Made by a program: the position numbers and the translations under genes. The notes under the pieces were generated by a model. That model worked only from the letters and a program-made list of their open reading frames with translations, made no database searches and was not told the origin of the DNA. Source: Isoetes taiwanensis (taxonomy: Eukaryota > Streptophyta > Lycopodiopsida > Isoetales > Isoetaceae). From it: a stretch of 64,000 nt of DNA. This document shows positions 21,841 through 33,130 of this stretch, one piece after another; within the stretch, counting starts at the first letter, position 1; the number at the start of each line of letters is the position of its first letter. The stretch covers positions 9,020,445 to 9,084,444 of the forward strand of contig JAJEKV010000008.1 in assembly GCA_021234155.1 (NCBI GenBank), in the 5' to 3' direction.

Positions 21841-22251
21841 GAGAAAGGACTAGCTTGGGTTTTTTTTTTTTAAGGTATTAGGGTCAAGTTATGTTGAGTT
21901 TTTGTTTGAATAAGGCCCCTTGCTTCCGAAGGCCATAACTTTATCTAAGGGTCGGATTGAGTTGATTTTTGTTCCATTGCATCGGTGACACTTTGTTTAG
22001 CTTAGAGCACCCCTTGGACGGATGGTTGGTGGTATCAATCGGCCCCAGGAACAAAATCGGTGCCGACAGGGAAATGGAGTTTCTAAATCAAATTCTAAGT
22101 CGCTAAAACTTCCTCGGTGCCGAAAATTTTTGAAAACCAAAATTTTAGTGGCCGTTTCTTTTAATATTCTCTTTTTGTGTTTCTTTCCTCTGCCCTCGTC
22201 CACCATACTGTGTTGCAACTAAACCCTTCAAAAGGAGCTTGGCCATGGACA
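21841..22251 (+). other. Displaced flanking DNA inside the inverted segment
   Basis: This sits between the RNase H half (-) and the second LTR (+). If one inversion split the element, this is the original 5' flank, carried along. It contains no retrotransposon motif. Its right end (ACATCAGC) leads straight into the LTR. Confidence 0.5.
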
Positions 22252-22256
22252 TCAGC

Positions 22257-22681
22257 TGTGATGACCATACGGATATTCATATCATACAGACATTATACTC
22301 GTATGTACAAAAGATGGTCGTCACACGGATGCAAAAGGGTAGTTGCACAAGACAGGATTTCAACTCACAACCTTCCAATTGCAAGTCACACACCTTTGCC
22401 AAGTGCACTACCAATATTTGTTGACTACATTCCTTCACGTCTTTCTCATATGTAGGATCATCTCCAGAAGGTTCTAGAATATTCTAGAACCTAAATGCAT
22501 ACGCGACACTTGGCAAGATCTCATCCATTGAATGGCGCGATCCTGACTGTTGGCCAAGATATATAAGGAGGCACCTCTTTCTTGTCGAACCATTTCAGTT
22601 CAACGCCAGTCTTGAGCCTTCTAGGCATTTGTCTCGTGTTCCTGCTTGCCTTCGGGCCATTGTACTCTTGATTCCTGTTCA
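22257..22681 (+). repeat. 5' LTR of the Gypsy element, inverted and truncated
   Basis: TGTGATGACC at 22257 begins a 425-bp match to the first part of the 19375-19904 LTR, in opposite orientation. The last 95 bp or so, the primer site and gag are missing: the match stops at TTCCTGTTCA and reverse transcriptase follows within 30 bp. It is preceded by TCAGC (22252-22256). Confidence 0.82.
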
Positions 22682-22710
22682 ATCTAGCCACTGATTTCAT
22701 TCGACATTCT

Positions 22711-23240
22711 CATCGCCTATCTTCTTCGTCAAAAAGAAGGATGATTTGCTGTGTCTAGTCGTTGATTATCGTGACCTTAATAAGATCACAGTGCCAAATC
22801 GGTATCCGCTTCCTCTGATCCCAGAGTTGTTAGAGCGACTCCAAGGTGCGCATTAGTTTACGAAGATTGATCTTCGCAGTGCCTACAATCTTATCCGGAT
22901 CCAGGACGGTGATGAGTGGAAAACAACTTTTCATACTCGACATGACCATTTTGAGTACACAATTATGCTATTTGGACTTACAATTGCTCCAGCAGTATTC
23001 TAACATATGGCCAATGATGTCTTTTAAGAGTTTTTAGACACTTTTGTTATCATCTATTTGGATGATATTCTTATTTATTCTAAGACTCTCGAAGAACATG
23101 AGAGGCATGTTCAACAGGTCCTTCAGAAGCTTCATGAGCACGGGTTATATGCCAAACTTGAGAAGTGTCAGTTCGAGCAGGATAATGTGGAGTTCCTTGG
23201 CTATCATATCATTCTACATGGTGTTTATCCTACCTACGGG
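22711..23240 (+). pseudogene. Ty3/Gypsy reverse transcriptase fragment
   Basis: The plus-strand reading shows [52 protein letters not shown], the catalytic [11 protein letters not shown] (near 23060) and [18 protein letters not shown]. Several in-frame stops occur. It ends exactly where the minus-strand half at 21840 begins in the protein, so the two parts complement each other. Confidence 0.85.
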
Positions 23241-24053
23241 TTCCTAGGTAACTCCTACGTAAAATTTCCTCTTACTATTAAATGGTCTAACGCGTTAGAA
23301 CATGGCCAGTGCAATGGTCTGGTCCCCAAAATCATGTTCTGATCCCCGAACCTATACGATGCTCCCATCATATAAGTACGGGAAATTCCCCTCCCATGGC
23401 GACTACATCACCACAGAAAGTCCCTCCGTCGGCCTCGGCCCACTTGTGATGGCCAAGTGTCCGGGTGAAGGACATGGATGTGTCATTCGTCCCACGCCTT
23501 CTATGGGAATCCTATATAGCGGTACATAAAAGTTAGCTTCTTGGTGCAACAGATAATCGTGGATCTTGTCATGGTAAAAATATTCATGGATTCAGTGATG
23601 TAGAGTATGGTGCAAAAGAAAGGATTTGGTTAGCATGCTGGAGCTATATGAATTACAAGTGAGGAAGAGCATGAGCTCCTTTAGAAGGGAGCTTTAATCC
23701 CCAGGAGAGTTTGAAATTTAGAAGCATATGAAGTTTAATCCCAGGGAGAGCATAGAGATTTGGTCCAGATTTGGATCAGAATTATATATTGTGCAGGTAA
23801 CTCACATATATAGTTGTAGATCTTGATAGAGATCGCTATGATCTTAGGGAGAGTTTTATGGCTAATTTTTGCTGCACAATTGATGGTGAATGGCATATCG
23901 ATGAGATCTAATCTCCGGAAGATTATTATTTCATGAATATTTTATGGTGTTTTGAAGGGTTGTACATGTTTGAAGCTTTTTCTACAGGTTTGGAATGTAT
24001 ACATGTTTGGATTTTCACACATAGGATTTTCACACATAGAGTTTCAGGGAGAG
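23241..24053. other. Unassigned segment between two retroelement remnants
   Basis: The first 300 bases are GC-richer than their neighbours and have no motif. The next 500 bases have purine-rich phrases (AGGAGAGTTTGAA, CAGGGAGAGCATAG) typical of Copia element interiors near the 3' end, but no protein domain. A 15-bp direct repeat (GGATTTTCACACATA) lies near 24010. Confidence 0.45.
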
Positions 24054-24250
24054 TGTTAGAGTATGGAATCTCTATGTGTGTACATATGTACATAATGCTT
24101 GTACATATATTTGCATGTCTACATGTACAAATCCATTTACACATGAGTGCCTATTTATTCTGTAATATATCAGCTATTAATTGAATCAGATAGGCATTTC
24201 AGATTAAAATAAAAGAGTTCAAAAATGAACCAGACTGCATGACAATCAAA
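24054..24250 (+). repeat. Possible 3' LTR start of a Copia-like remnant
   Basis: CAGGGAGAG, a typical polypurine tract, is followed directly by TGTTAGAGTATGG, a common Copia LTR start. The next 190 bp are AT-rich with repeated GTACAT phrases. No partner LTR was found and the right boundary is arbitrary. Confidence 0.4.
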
Positions 24251-25159
24251 TAAATTGTATTTCAATATATTGCAAAGAACTCTCTTGTTCTTCGTCCAAA
24301 TGCTCAAAGGCGGATCCATGGCAAATCTCCAACTCGCTATATCTTGACAAAAGAATTAAATCTTGATAAAAAAAACGTGTGCAAAAAACAAATTAGAGTG
24401 AATTATCAGCAACAATGCATAGTCTATTGTCTATTGGACATACAAATCTATTGGAAGTAAAAAGTATTTGTTATGCACAACTCGAATTTTGTAAGTGTAT
24501 GCAGTATATAAAACATTCAATCTATATAAGACATGAACTGATAGTAGAAAAATGTGAAGGCGTTCTTCTTCAATAAACCATTCTGAAATGAGTTGTACCA
24601 CCATATTGATACATGGGCTAGAGATAGAAGTGATACTGTTCTTTTCTCAAATTGTAATTGATTTCAGCGGTAAATAAAGGGCCTGTAAATTCATCAGGTC
24701 TAACCTAGTACGTAATTGTGCATATAGACAGATTACCTTGCTTTATTTACCCAACATCATTCCTTTGTCATTATTTCAGTAGCATTTTTTATGACCCCTT
24801 ATAGACATGATAATTTCACAGTTCTGGCAGAGAGTAGCTACTTAGCAATCTACTTAGCAAACGCATTGCGTTTAAGATATCCATTGCTCAACATCTAAGG
24901 TATAGGCTCAAGCAACTTGTTCTCAACAACCATTACTTTCTGAACTTCCAATGACATTTAATAGTGGATATGACATATTGGCTATCTACTGGTCTATGAA
25001 CAAAGACAAATTGTGAATGCTATATTAAACGCTCATGATAAGCAACTAGTCTATTGTACCATATGTATGAATATTTCAGAAGTTTTAGAAAATAAAATAT
25101 TAGATGAGCTCACCATAAAGAGTGTTATTGTTTTTTGAAGAACTGTGTCATCAATATTT
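24251..25159. other. Intergenic, nothing recognised
   Basis: AT-rich sequence with no coding motif, repeat pair or element boundary that I can support. Confidence 0.5.
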
Positions 25160-25650
25160 TAAAAGAAGGGTAATGTTACAAATCAAGTGAGGAGGAAGGA
25201 GAACTGCCCCAAAGAGACAGCGATACCTCGACACTCCACAACAAACTCACAGAAAAACTACAACTCTACTGCTGTACAAATGACCATCACCATCTACAAC
25301 ACCCAAGAAGTCCCGCCAAATGGTGAACTTCCGCTCTACTAATCCCGAGAACACCAGAAAGCTTTGAAATAGCTTGTACCTGAGTCGAGGAATCAGAGAG
25401 GCTGCAGGCTGCTGAATCCCCTGAAAGATCCACAACCGCTGCCGCTTCCAAATCAGCCACACCAACCAAGCCACGCACAGATGCAAGGCTTGCTGCCGCA
25501 AGAGCGGCCAAGCACCAGGATACACATGAAGCAGCAACTGCTGGCTAATCAATCTCACCTAAAATAGAGCCCTGACCCAATCCCAGGCAGCCTGCAAGTG
25601 AGGGCATAAAACCAAATGCAGAGCGCATCCTTTAATGCTGTCTGGAATGA
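25160..25650 (-). mobile_element. LINE 3' fragment (zf-RVT end)
   Basis: The minus strand begins with a zinc-binding-like CALHLVLCPHLQAAWDWV, then WLVWLIWKRQRLWIFQG and IPRLRYKLFQSF, the pattern of the last 100 residues of plant LINE ORF2. It is 5'-truncated, with one stop in the readable part. No poly(A) boundary is clear. Confidence 0.6.
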
Positions 25651-25859
25651 CTATCCCACACTACTATACATCAGAATAAAAAACTTAACTATCACCTGGA
25701 AAGGTACAATCTTCAAGCATTAGATAAGTACTTCTACATTTTAATATGCAACAAAAACAGACATCAAATGAGGCTAAACCAGTTTCTACAATATAAAATC
25801 TTCCAATTCGATTTATTTCCATAGTTTTTCAGCTTGCCAAAGCATACATTCCATGTAAA

Positions 25860-26970
25860 GTGCAGCGTCACCGTAAATGTAAGCTGTCAATTTTTCTGAC
25901 CTTTCTACCAATGGTGTGTTGCCACGTGGCATACATTCTTTTACGGAATGTTTGGCTCTTTTTGATGATTTGTTTTTCACCTCGCATTCTCAATTTTTAC
26001 CTTACATTCCAAGTTTTTACCTTATATTCTAACGTTTAACTCTACATTCTATAATTTTTACCTTACATTCTCAAACTTTTACTGAACTCACCTAATCAAA
26101 ATAATCAAAAAATCAAATTTGACAAGAAAACTTGATTCCATTGAAAAAGTTGCAACAATGCTGATCAAGTAGATCAGAAAGTTTAGATTCAGAAATCGGC
26201 CCAACACCGTACAGGAAAACAAACTTGGGATCAACTAGTATGAAGCATAAAAGGGAGCAGATTTGAGGCGGAAAAGGATGGGATTACGAACAAGTGCCAC
26301 TTCTAAAATGGGAATCAAAGGGTAAACCGGTTTCAGCATAAAACTCCTCTGAATCTAATCCAAGAGGTCTGCATGAAGCTTAGTGTCTGCATACTCAAAT
26401 CTGCCAGAAAGAGGTAGTGTTGGCTGCTTTACCGAAAAAAGCTTTGCAAGAAAACCTGGACGCCCAGGCAAAAGAACTCTGCAGGAACAGGGACGCGGCT
26501 TCAAAACTCGGCAAGACTCCAAAACTCGAGAAAAATCTCTTGATAATCAACTGCACAAGAAATAAACAAGTCGTTAGCATGAAAAATAGGAAACAAAGAC
26601 AAGAAGAGGACTGCGCTTACAAAAACTCGCCAAGAAACTCCAAAACTCGGCATACTACTTCAAAAACCGACAAAGATATCATGAAGCTTGGCAAGAACTG
26701 TCGCCGAACCACCTGCAACAAAGATTTGTCGGCATGCAACAAAATATAACAAAAAATAGAAAAATGGCTCGATGAAGACCTCCGGAACAGACTAGCGCCT
26801 TCAAAAACTATGCAGCGCCATCAAAAACAGCCTCAAAATGCCCTAGCGGCATAAAAAATGGACTGGCGCCGTTCGAGACGCCATAGCCACGCCATAGATC
26901 AATTCACGAAGGAGAAAGAGAGGGAAAATGCCACGTCAGAAAAATTGACAGCTATACATTCACGTTGCAC
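25860..26970. mobile_element. Candidate TIR DNA transposon, non-autonomous
   Basis: The terminal segments 25860-25900 and 26935-26970 are inverted copies: they share GTGCA, an ATGTA-containing block and an exact AGCTGTCAATTTTTCTGAC. The 1.1-kb interior has an ATTC/TTTTTAC-rich left part and a right part with ORFs (26383-26749, +) that match no family. TIR length would suit a Mutator-like element, but no target duplication was found. Confidence 0.5.
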
Positions 26971-26971
26971 G

Positions 26972-27071
26972 AAAGGCAGGGTGCCTTAAATTCTACGGGG
27001 TCAAGTTCTGCCTCCGCGCTGACGCGTGTCGGCAGAACTTTCCCCCTCAGAATTTAAGGCACCCTGCCTTT
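26972..27071. repeat. Perfect hairpin with 23-bp arms
   Basis: 26972-26994 (AAAGGCAGGGTGCC...) is exactly inverted at 27049-27071. A second pair, AAGTTCTGCC / GGCAGAACTT, lies inside the loop. The whole is 100 bp, starts one base after the TIR element and is GC-rich in its loop. It has MITE-like or small-RNA precursor-like geometry, but neither is demonstrated. Confidence 0.8.
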
Positions 27072-27480
27072 CCTATATACAAAAAATGAACCAACGACAT
27101 ATAGAGGTGCCATAAGCAGGATAATAATTATAGCTTTTTGCTCCTTGGGTTTTTTTCCAGTAGAAAAGATGTCGGATGATAAGCTGAAGACTTAAGTGTA
27201 ATGACAATACACTTTTTGCTCCTGCGCCCATCAACGTCAAGCTTGCCAAAGTCTTTGATATGCAATCGGGAGTTAATGTCCCTTCCAGCCACATGCAACT
27301 TCCACATTCTCGTCCCTTCCTCGTCATTGGTTAGATGGTTCGAACAGCAGCCAGCTAGCAACAAGGGTGACCGGCAGTTTATTGTGTATAGCATATTCCA
27401 AGTATATACCAGCATATAACCCAAAAATGTTGAAAACCCACATAACCAAGGGTTTGCCCCTGTATGGGCAACCCAAAAAA

Positions 27481-27498
27481 GATAGATAGATAGATAGT
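27481..27498 (+). repeat. GATA microsatellite
   Basis: GATAGATAGATAGATAG run in AT-rich intergenic DNA upstream of the reductase gene. Confidence 0.9.
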
Positions 27499-27671
27499 AT
27501 TTTAACCTCACGGCAATAGGCAACATCGAAATGGAGAGTGTGGGAGAGAGAGGCAAACGAGAAGCTCAAGTTGAAATAGGAAGGTGAAATGGGAAGATCT
27601 TGACCATTCAATTGAGCCATAAAGGTATTGTGCCTCCCTTAAGATATCGCTATTCCGACTAAACTAAAACC

Positions 27672-29954
27672 ATGATGATGGCGATGAGGCGGAGCATTTG
27701 CAGACCATTCCGTACAATTTCATTGTCTTCTTTTAGCACGGAAGCCACCAGTATGGTGTATCATAAGCACGGCCCTCCTGATGAAGTCCTTAGGTAGTTC
27801 CTTTTTTTTTTTAAGTTGATTCATTTTTCCTGTTCCTAATCCATGCTCGAAACTGCTTGCTTAGGTTGAACAAAGTCACAGTGCCGAGACTTAGCAAATC
27901 AGACATACTCGTGAAAATGCTTGCTGCTCCAATTAATCCATCGGACATTAATCGAATAGAAGGTCATTCTCTTTTGAAAAAATTGTAGCTTAAGAATTAA
28001 AGTTTATCTATCTGAATGCAATAATTCATTTCTCTTAGGTGTTTATCCTATGAGTCCGCCTCCTCCAGCAGTTGCAGGAGGTGAGGGAGTTGGCGAAGTT
28101 ATAGATGTGGGTCCTGAGGTCCAAACTCTTAAAGTTGGAGATTGGGTCATTCCAGCATATTCAGGCCTTGGTTGGTTTTTTTTATTTTTTTGGATCACTC
28201 TAAATAGAGCTCCTTACCACTAGTGCTCAATAATTGTATTTAGTTTAGCTTTTAAATTAAACTTCTTATATATGGCCATGGACTTGGGATGCACTACTGT
28301 ATTATAAGAGTCATTCATTTCGTGCAGGAACTTGGTCTACACATGTCTGGAAAGAAGAGCAAGCATGGTGCCAAGTCCCACAAGATGTGCCAATTGAATA
28401 TCTTGCAACAATTTCCGTGAATCCTTGCACAGCATTCCGCATGCTTCAAGATTTTGTCTCTTTGGAAGCAGGTTCATAGCACTGAGATTGGTTAACCATC
28501 AATATCAATGGTGTATATGCTATACTCCTTCTGGTTTTTCCGTATGATAGCACTGCACTTATGATGATTTTATGTGGGGTCAGGGGATGTTGTGGTACAA
28601 AATGGAGCTACAAGTATGGTGGGTCAATGCGTGATTCAGCTAGCCCATGCTCAAGGATGCAGGACTATTAATATTGTCAGACAAAGGTGCAATCAGGTCT
28701 TTGTTATTAGTGAAAATTCTAACTGTTAACTCCGCTTCTCGTTTTGTAGGCCTGGGATAGAGAAGGCCAAAGAAGACCTTTTATCCTTAGGGGCAACAGA
28801 AGTAATATTGGAGAGTGACCTTGATCCATCAGCAGCGAAAACATTCCTGGTTAATTTGCTGACACATCTCATTGTCCAAGATTGTAGACTAACAATGCCA
28901 TGAGGATCTATTCTGGTTGGTTTTGCTAGGATGGGCATGAACCAAAGTTGGGTTTAAATTGTGTTGGCGGATCTGCTGCTACAGCGGTCCTTAAGTTAAT
29001 TGGGTAAGTCTTACCTTTTTTATCTTGATTCTTACATACAAACGAAATTGAGAACTAGGAATTATTCACTAAAGAACTTCCTGGAGATGCGGAAGTGCTG
29101 CATCTATGTTATACTATACCTAAGGACAATCTTTTTCTCCAGCACAAAAAGCTAATGCTTAAAATGTTGACTCGTGTTCTTAATCATAAACATGCTACCC
29201 CAGGTTGAATGGAAAGAACAGGAAAGGGAGAAAATTGGAGGAAGCAGATAAGAGGATGCATTGAACAGAATCAGCATTATCTCTTGAAATTTACGGTTGG
29301 GAAATGTTGCAGTTGCTAATATTCTATTTGAGTTTTACAGGAAACATGGAATGATGGTTACCTATGGAGGCATGTCTAAGAGGCCAGTTACAGTTTCTAC
29401 TTCCTCCCTTATTTTTAAGGTTAGTTTTTTCAGTTATTGCAAGTCAATTACATTTCCAAATTTTTGTGACTTCAGATATTGCTTACCAGGATGTCCAATT
29501 ACGAGGTTTTTGGCTTCAAAACTGGATCCACACTCACAAACATCAACATTTTGTATCAATGACGAACCATTTACTATCCCTTGTGAAGAAAGGAAATCTG
29601 AGATATGGGTAAGTGAGCACATATTCCCAATCAACATTCATATATTCCAAATCAACATTCTCTTTTTGGTAAACAACTCGCATGCGTGTCTCCACCTTGC
29701 ACCACATATGCTGTAGCAGTTGACCAGGTAGCTAGTCTACTGTTCTGCCTTTGTAATCAGGCCCTCTTATGCTTAATTGACTAGGATCCAGATTGATTTC
29801 CATGTCTTTTCAGAATGCTCCTTCTTTTGAAGTACATTGATGCAAGTTTTTGGTCTGCAGTACTGAAAAGATTCCCTTCGATGACTTCAATTCAGCTCTC
29901 CACAAGTCCATGGGTAAGGAAGGAAGTATCCAAAAACAAGTGCTTGTCTTCTAG
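27672..29954 (+). CDS. MECR: Mitochondrial trans-2-enoyl-CoA (ACP) reductase, ten exons
   Basis: Hand-spliced exons 27672-27793, 27865-27962, 28039-28170, 28328-28471, 28584-28686, 28750-28873, 28930-29003, 29341-29419, 29490-29608 and 29861-29954 total 1089 nt: 362 residues plus stop, all phases compatible. The family reduces the double bond of enoyl-ACP/CoA with NADPH in mitochondrial fatty acid synthesis, which feeds lipoate production. Visible: an Arg/Ser-rich N-terminus like a mitochondrial presequence; [13 protein letters not shown] with the conserved Tyr near residue 76; [29 protein letters not shown]; the NADPH-site block [15 protein letters not shown] near 170; [31 protein letters not shown]-terminal KQVLVF. 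Length matches the family. The weakest junction is the exon 6 donor (ATT|GTCCAA), which leaves about four extra residues before the LGLNCVGG block. If that site is not used, this copy is broken too. Confidence 0.85.
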
Positions 29955-30503
29955 AGCTACTCTGTACAGTTTTCATGGATATAAGTTTGTTCTACTTTAG
30001 AATATGATTGATGTGAGTCACACAAGAATATGCTAAAGAATGCACTGGAAAATTGATAGCCCATGTCTTAGCTTTACCGTTGTAATAGACAAAAATAAGT
30101 CATGGATCAGATGTAACTTGGAGAACCACATGCGAAGTTTGCTTTAATGCTGAACGTATAGGTGGCATATTCTCCACTGGAATAAGTCAGTTATTTCATC
30201 TGGCTTCTTTGCGTTTTTGGAAGTAAGGACTGGGTTTTTGCGTTGATTTGGCTTGATATCAAGCTTTCTTTCCTTTTTAATTGAGGATCATGCATGCTGA
30301 GGATCTATAGAACAATAAGTCCTTTAGAAGAATATGTGGATGATTTCAATCTTCAGCATGAATAAGACAAATTGTTTTTCTTTTCACATGCTCATAAAGA
30401 TTTATAGCAAGAAAACAAGATAGATTTTGCTCAATAGGTGCCCCCACAAATAACGTAGCCAATAGAAATCATAGATATATGGAAGGCTCACTTGTCAGCC
30501 CAA

Positions 30504-30833
30504 TGATGGCTTTCACATAGAAGACTCACATTTCATTCCCGCGGAGACTCACTCATGGCTTGCACACATGAAGACTTTTGCAATTGTATGTGCTGACCAT
30601 TTCAACATATTTTATCCTCGTTATTAGCCAAAAAGTAATGATGGCTTTCACATAGAAGACTCACATTTCATTCCCGCGGAGAGTCACTCATGGCTTGCAC
30701 ACATGAAGACTTTTGCAATTGTATAAGCTGACCATTTCAACATATTTTATCCTCATTATTAGCCAAAAAGTAAGTTTGCAATTGTATGTGTTGACCATTT
30801 CAACATATTTTATCCTCATTATTAGCCAAAAAG
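30504..30833 (+). repeat. 135-bp tandem repeat, about 2.5 copies
   Basis: Units start at 30504 and 30639 with TGATGGCTTTCACATAGAAG and differ at a few bases. A third partial unit (30775-30833) keeps only the last 60 bp. The array lies just beyond the end of the block duplicated with the reductase gene. Confidence 0.93.
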
Positions 30834-30922
30834 TGTCCATACCTAATTTTGTGCTTTTAAGTTAATATAAGGAATGGTCTATTGGCATTTGATGGGGAAT
30901 ATAACATGGATGTTTGGCCAAC

Positions 30923-31125
30923 CAAGGGCTCCAAAGCAAAGTTTAAAAAGGGTCGATAAAGATATGAGAAAACCAGAAAGATGTCTAAAGTGCAACATAT
31001 CATGTCTAAAAATGCAACATATAATGTCTATTAAAATGCAACATTCCTTTCTCACATGTTCTTAATTAGCTTAAAATTGCCATTTGCCCACTTCTTTGAT
31101 ATAAAAAATCATATGCAAATCTCAC
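30923..31125 (+). repeat. Dispersed 200-bp repeat, copy 1
   Basis: Contains AAAGATATGAGAAAAC, three ATGCAACAT phrases and CCACTTCTTTGATATAAAAA. It is homologous to 38016-38230 (inverted) and 39396-39605 (direct). No coding capacity. Probably a terminal repeat or MITE of an unidentified DNA element. Confidence 0.8.
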
Positions 31126-31202
31126 AATGGTGTATTGTTGGTTACCGTAGGCACCCAAATAGCATAACAGGCAAACCTACAAAACTTATGCATCATTTCT
31201 CC

Positions 31203-31520
31203 AACGAAAGATATAAACTAAAGCCCGTGGGATCCATTAGCACCTATGTATCAATTGCAACATACACATTTTGTTGCTATAAGCTCATCAATGCTAGGCA
31301 ACTACTACTACTTCTATTTAAGGGTATTCACCATATATTTCTAAACTCCATCATAATCATTAACGAAAGATATAGATAAAAGCCCTTGGGATCCATTAGC
31401 ACCTATATATCAATTGCAACATACACATTTGTTGCTATAAGCTCATCAATGCTAGGCAACTATTACTACTTCTATTTAAGGGTATTCACCATATATTTCT
31501 AAAGTCCATCATAATCATTA
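31203..31520 (+). repeat. 159-bp tandem duplication
   Basis: Two adjacent units begin AACGAAAGATATA at 31203 and 31362 and are about 95% alike, differing by small indels and substitutions. Confidence 0.93.
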
Positions 31521-31686
31521 CGTAATGAACATATATGCAAATATTTATATTCATCAATATTTTGAGTAAGGCAAGCATAGGCAAGCATCAATCCTGATAT
31601 TGCAATTGCTACAAAAGCAATTCTAAATTCTATCATATTGTTCGCTATGATTACTCAACAAACAAGTATCCAAATATGAATACCCA

Positions 31687-32520
31687 TCAATGTTTTGGAC
31701 AACCAAAAACAAGATGGTGCAAGGTACCTGGCTCAAAATGCATTATATCTGGAGTTTGGGTCTCACCTATATTGTTCGCATTTTGCATCAAAGGATCAAG
31801 TACCATGTGCCTTTTAAAGTCTTGCTCCGTCATAGGGTTTTCCTCTATCATATATCCAGAGTTTGATAAGCAGTCTTCAAAATCACTTTTGATACATTTC
31901 CCAGGGGCGAATACAAAGACGTCATCTAGATTATTGTTCTTAGAGATGTGATCCAAATCATTGTTCTCATCTAGATCATTGTTCTTATATTGCCCAGGGG
32001 AGTTGCAAGTATTTGCAATTTGATCCAAAGATAAAGTATGGCTTAATGGATACCAAGGTTGGTGTTGATAGCAGTATGAGTTACACAAGGCTGATTGCTG
32101 ATGATCTGTACTATGAATTGATGAAATCATAGAATACTGATCCCTGCTATCAACACCTTTGGAAGACATGACTATCACTTTACTTACTTTTTCTTCGACA
32201 TTGTCACTTTCTGGGGCATATAACAAAGTTCCCAAGGGGCAATCGATATTATCAACTTTTCTAGGACTTGACCCTGTATCTGTAGATGCAGCTTTCGATA
32301 GGAAATGACAAATCATGTCCTCTAGAGAAACTCCTCGTCCATAACCTTGAGCAAGTGAGAATTCGCCATGTTCGGAATATACGAATAACCCTACTTTTGC
32401 ATTGCATAAAACGGAAAGTTGCTTTGCCTTTCCACTTAAACCTTTCAATCGTTTTTTGAAAGTCTCTCTTCTTGCCTTTGTAGTTCGAATATACGTTAAA
32501 GGCAATGCAGCTCTACCCAT
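31687..32520 (-). CDS. Type I (M-type) MADS-box transcription factor
   Basis: Single-exon ORF of 277 residues. Residues 1-60 form a MADS DNA-binding domain: MGRAALPLTYIRTTKARRET, then FKKRLKGLSGKAKQLSVLCN and KVGLFVYS. It should bind CArG-type DNA as a dimer in the nucleus. No keratin-like K domain follows, and the gene lacks introns, so it belongs with plant type I genes; the MGR-LPLTYIR start is nearest to the M-gamma group as I recall it. The C-terminal region is low in complexity: acidic, with a repeat of NNDLD/NNLD units around residues 178-205. The substitution SGKA within the usual KKKA helix segment is unusual. Type I genes commonly act in gametophyte or endosperm development; that role is inferred here. 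It sits between the reductase gene and its pseudogene copy. Confidence 0.88.
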   Translation of the reverse strand: MGRAALPLTYIRTTKARRETFKKRLKGLSGKAKQLSVLCNAKVGLFVYSEHGEFSLAQGYGRGVSLEDMICHFLSKAASTDTGSSPRKVDNIDCPLGTLLYAPESDNVEEKVSKVIVMSSKGVDSRDQYSMISSIHSTDHQQSALCNSYCYQHQPWYPLSHTLSLDQIANTCNSPGQYKNNDLDENNDLDHISKNNNLDDVFVFAPGKCIKSDFEDCLSNSGYMIEENPMTEQDFKRHMVLDPLMQNANNIGETQTPDIMHFEPGTLHHLVFGCPKH

Positions 32521-32684
32521 GCACCTGCCAAAAGATCAAAACATAAAATTGATGGAAATAAAGCAAATTGACAAAGTGATTTCAAAATCATTATAGTTCA
32601 TCAACTAATATTATAAAATACAAAAAAGTGTAATCATTATGATATCCCACTAAAAATAAAAAAAGTGAACACAATTATCATATC

Positions 32685-32782
32685 AAATGCTCTAAATCGT
32701 TCATGCTTGCTTGTTTAATACTGAAATAGATCGAAATGCTCTAAATCGTTCATGCTTGCTTGTTTAATACTGAAATAGATCG
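32685..32782 (+). repeat. 49-bp exact tandem duplication
   Basis: AAATGCTCTAAATCGTTCAT starts both units (32685 and 32734), which read as identical. It lies about 200 bp upstream of the MADS gene start, so it may fall within that gene's promoter. Confidence 0.93.
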
Positions 32783-33025
32783 AAGAAATATTGCCAATGA
32801 AGTGTAAGAAGCAACATACCTTTATAAAGAACTTTCTGTATGGTTTTTCTCCTAAACAAACTGTAAAGTAATATTTAAAGAGTTTTTCTCAATTCCGAAA
32901 ATAATGCCATTTAAAAAAGCATAAATAGGGCTAAATTAGCTGTTAAAAAAGAAATCTTAAAAAAATAGATAATGTATTAGCTCTCTTAAAAAAAATAGAT
33001 AATGTATTAGCTGTATAAACAGCTG

Positions 33026-33123
33026 TTAAAATTTATCTCACAAATAATAGATTTGTCCAAGATGAAGCTCGGCCATGGCAACGGCACATAATAGATTTGT
33101 CCAGATGCAGCTCGGGCATGGCA
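33026..33123 (+). repeat. Short imperfect tandem duplication at the pseudogene edge
   Basis: Two units of about 48 bp containing ATAATAGATTTGTCCA.GATG, AGCTCGG.CATGGCA and CGGCAC sit immediately left of the point where similarity to the reductase gene starts. They may mark the duplication breakpoint. Confidence 0.75.
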
Positions 33124-33130
33124 GCGGCAC

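Noticed and set aside
29364-29612. 82-codon and 139-codon plus ORFs near the reductase gene
   Set aside because: They read through introns in wrong frames; the exon model with matched phases accounts for the coding segments.
30504-30833. CRISPR-like repeat array
   Set aside because: Units are directly adjacent without spacers, 135 bp long, in plant DNA; a plain tandem repeat.
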